Part shown: positions 57,851 to 59,818 of the stretch, piece by piece | Numbering within the stretch: position 1 is the first letter of the stretch | How the letters are laid out: every line of letters begins with the position of its first letter | Assembly (NCBI GenBank): GCA_032433595.1 | Contig: JASWJB010000278.1 | Location: forward strand, 1 to 59,818 | Direction of reading: 5' to 3' | Length of the DNA: 59,818 bases | DNA from: Conoideocrella luteorostrata | Lineage: Eukaryota > Ascomycota > Sordariomycetes > Hypocreales > Clavicipitaceae | The notes under the pieces: model-generated | Told to the model about the DNA's origin: nothing | What the model saw: the letters and a program-made list of their open reading frames with translations, nothing else | Database searches by the model: none | Made by a program: the position numbers and the translations under genes

Positions 57851-59628
57851 ATGGAGTCTTGGAAACTCGAAGAAAAGCTTTTGACAGCGTCAATGTTGCC
57901 ATCAAGCCTGAGAAGATCTGCCTTCTTTCTATCATTAACGATTGGTCTTAGTGGGCAAGTTTTTACACATGAGTTCCTAGCTGAGGTATAATAATTGATC
58001 TAACCAGTGAATAGGCTGCAGGCTGTATTTGCCCTCATCTTCTCAAATGGCTCCGTAAGATGCTTCTTGCATAGCTCTGCTTTCAACTTTCCCGACACTA
58101 ACTGGCATGTAGGCCTATTTGAGCAGCTTGGGTATAAGCGAGCCTGCCCTTCCGTTGGTATGGTCTGTCGGACCTCTTTGTGGTCTAATATTACAGCCCT
58201 GTTTTGGTGTCTGGAGCGACTGCTGCCGTTCATCCTGGGGCAAAAGGAAGCCGTTCGCCTTCTTTGGTGCGCTGGGCTCAATTGGCTCAATAATATGCTT
58301 GGCCTCAGCAAAGACCCTGGCAAACGGTATGTCCGTTCTGGTCTTCTGGTTTTCGCGCACGAATATCGAGCAGAAATCCATATCCGTCGTTCTGGCCCTG
58401 TCTTCCTTGATAGCTCTCAACATTGCTGTGCAATCCATCCAGTGCAGCTTGCGGACGCTTATTATCGACTCGGTCGCTCCGGATCAGCAGCAAACGGCAA
58501 ACGCATGGGCTGGAATGCTTATCAGTCTCACGAACCTCCTCTGTTATGCCTTGAGTTCCATAGATCTCCCCCGAACGCTAAGTTTCCTCGGAGCCTCGCA
58601 GTTTTCCATTCTTTGTGCACTTACCTCTCTTGTCCTCGCTGCAACTATCCTAGTGACCTGTGTCACAGTGAATGAGAGCAGTAACATGGTGCTCGGATCG
58701 GAGGCTTTTGGCATTAGGAGACACAACGTTGCTGCGATGCTCTTTGACCTTTACAGCAGTTTTTTCCGACTTCCACCTCTCATTCAAACAGTGTTGAAAG
58801 TCCAATTTTTCTCTTGGATAGGGTGGTTTCCATTTCTCTACTACATATCTTCGTGAGTAAAGAGCCTGTCTGACTCCTATCTTTTTTTTCCCTCCTAGAG
58901 AATAGCCCGTATTAATGTGCTTACCCTTGTCTAGCTATCTTGGGAAATTTGGTAAGCTTCAGATTACCTTGGCACAGAGTTCTTGATGTTCTAACTCGGC
59001 AAAAAAAGAGAGTGATACTTCCGAATCCATGCTTAAGGCACCACACGCAGACCCTCACTTCGTTGCAACCAAGCCAGGATCATTTGGCCTGCTCATCTTC
59101 TCATCCATATCCCTCGTTTCTGGAATCACTATTCCCCGCATCGTGGCACGTAGAACAGCAAAGCCTCACCAAGACGTTCTTGGTAAGAGCGCCGGACCAC
59201 AGGCACTCCGCCAAACATGGGCTGTGTCCCAGATACTCTTTGCACTCTGCATGCTCTCGACCATATTTATAACGACTTTGTCGCAAGCGTATGTTCTTGT
59301 CGGCCTAAGTGGCATTAGTTGGGGAGTTACTATTTGGGCACCGCATGCATTAATTGGTGCAAATGTGCTGGAGAGTGCAGGAAGACAGCTCGATGATGAC
59401 CTCTTGGATGATGTTGATTGCGAGTTGCGTACGGGCGTTGGTACGGGCATTGTCGTGAGTTTGCACAATGCAGCCATCTCCGCACCGCAAATTGTCGCCG
59501 CATTATGCTGCAGCGTTTTGTTCTGGGTTCTAGATGGGATCTCTGAGGACACCATTGGATGGGCGTTGCGTATAGCAGCGTTTTCAACGCTTACAGCGAC
59601 GTGGATGATGAAGAGATTGCATGACTAG
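57851..59628 (+). CDS. SUT/SLC45-type MFS sugar transporter, five exons
   Basis: Hand-spliced exons are 57851-57958, 58022-58054, 58113-58852, 58935-58951 and 59009-59628 (1518 nt, 505 residues). The family pattern is clear: an N-terminal helix leading to AVFALIFSNGSAYLSSLGIS, then PLVWSVGPLCGLILQPCFGV, and the intracellular signature SDCCRSSWGKRKPF (RWGRRRPF in plant sucrose carriers). NAWAGMLISLTNLLCYALSS, WIGWFPFLYYISSYLG and a late GISWGVTIWAPHALIGAN also fit. About twelve membrane helices are expected, with uptake of sucrose or alpha-glucosides by proton symport. Exon 4 is only 17 nt. The first donor (GTTTTT) is weak, but its intron has a CTAAC branch site and restores the family sequence. 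At 505 residues it is shorter than many fungal members, with a short central loop. Confidence 0.88.
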
Positions 59629-59818
59629 GGCTGAGACAATAAACTAAATACTCTTGTTATGTATTTTGTTAATATAAAAATTCTTTAGAAGCATTCGAAT
59701 GTGGCTTTTCCTCCCAAAAGTTTCTCGAGTGTTTCACAATCAGCTGGTTCGTGTACGCTAAAAGCGGCAATCAAGCACATTTAAATGACAGATATATATA
59801 ACTATAGTCATATTCCCC
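59629..59818. other. 3' flank of the transporter gene
   Basis: AT-rich sequence follows the stop codon and the window ends in it. No feature is seen. Confidence 0.5.

Overview
The window is nuclear DNA of a filamentous ascomycete (Pezizomycotina). Most proteins read like Sordariomycetes, probably Hypocreales, but I place it by family resemblance only. The supporting signs are short introns of about 47-113 nt with GTRNGT donors and CTAAC/CTGAC branch sites, several fungus-only protein families, long gene-poor intergenic tracts, and a transposon carrying C-to-T type (RIP-like) damage. I found no rRNA, tRNA, CRISPR or bacterial-type feature.

Layout. 1-8.2 kb: gene-poor, with one FMN-binding PNPOx-like gene (minus). 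8.3-15.5 kb: a six-exon Zn2Cys6 regulator, a type I membrane protein with an unresolved middle, and a possible micro-gene. 16-17.4 kb: a TatD/Scn1-like hydrolase. 17.4-23.5 kb: gene-poor, with one decayed conserved fungal gene. 23.6-28.1 kb: an island of decayed nonself-recognition-type genes (ankyrin fragment; HeLo/STAND-N plus ankyrin gene; SesA-like plus NACHT gene), the last two head to head. 29.5-31.8 kb: a DCAF11/LEC14B-like WD40 gene, rebuilt here with five exons. 34.8-36.2 kb: a Tc1/mariner element with TA target duplication. 36.8-38.6 kb: a GDT1 (UPF0016) cation transporter. 41.5-42.2 kb: a small GATA-finger protein. 45.4-50.5 kb: a kinase-like gene, a SET-domain methyltransferase and an RRM/RGG RNA-binding protein. 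53.2-53.5 kb: a tiny secreted protein made of fifteen KSPSV-type hexapeptides. 54.2-59.6 kb: a Zn2Cys6 regulator and a SUT/SLC45-type sugar transporter in divergent orientation, a plausible regulator-transporter pair.

The most unusual pervasive signal is a 9-mer, TACGGAGTA, present 26 times by eye count where about 0.5 is expected by chance. No copy lies in a coding exon that I could define. The other items worth a second look are the hexapeptide-repeat secreted protein, the candidate amyloid-type linker in the NLR relic, and the regulator-transporter pair. Exon coordinates come from hand splicing. Where the joins keep frame and preserve family motifs I regard them as strong; elsewhere I say so.
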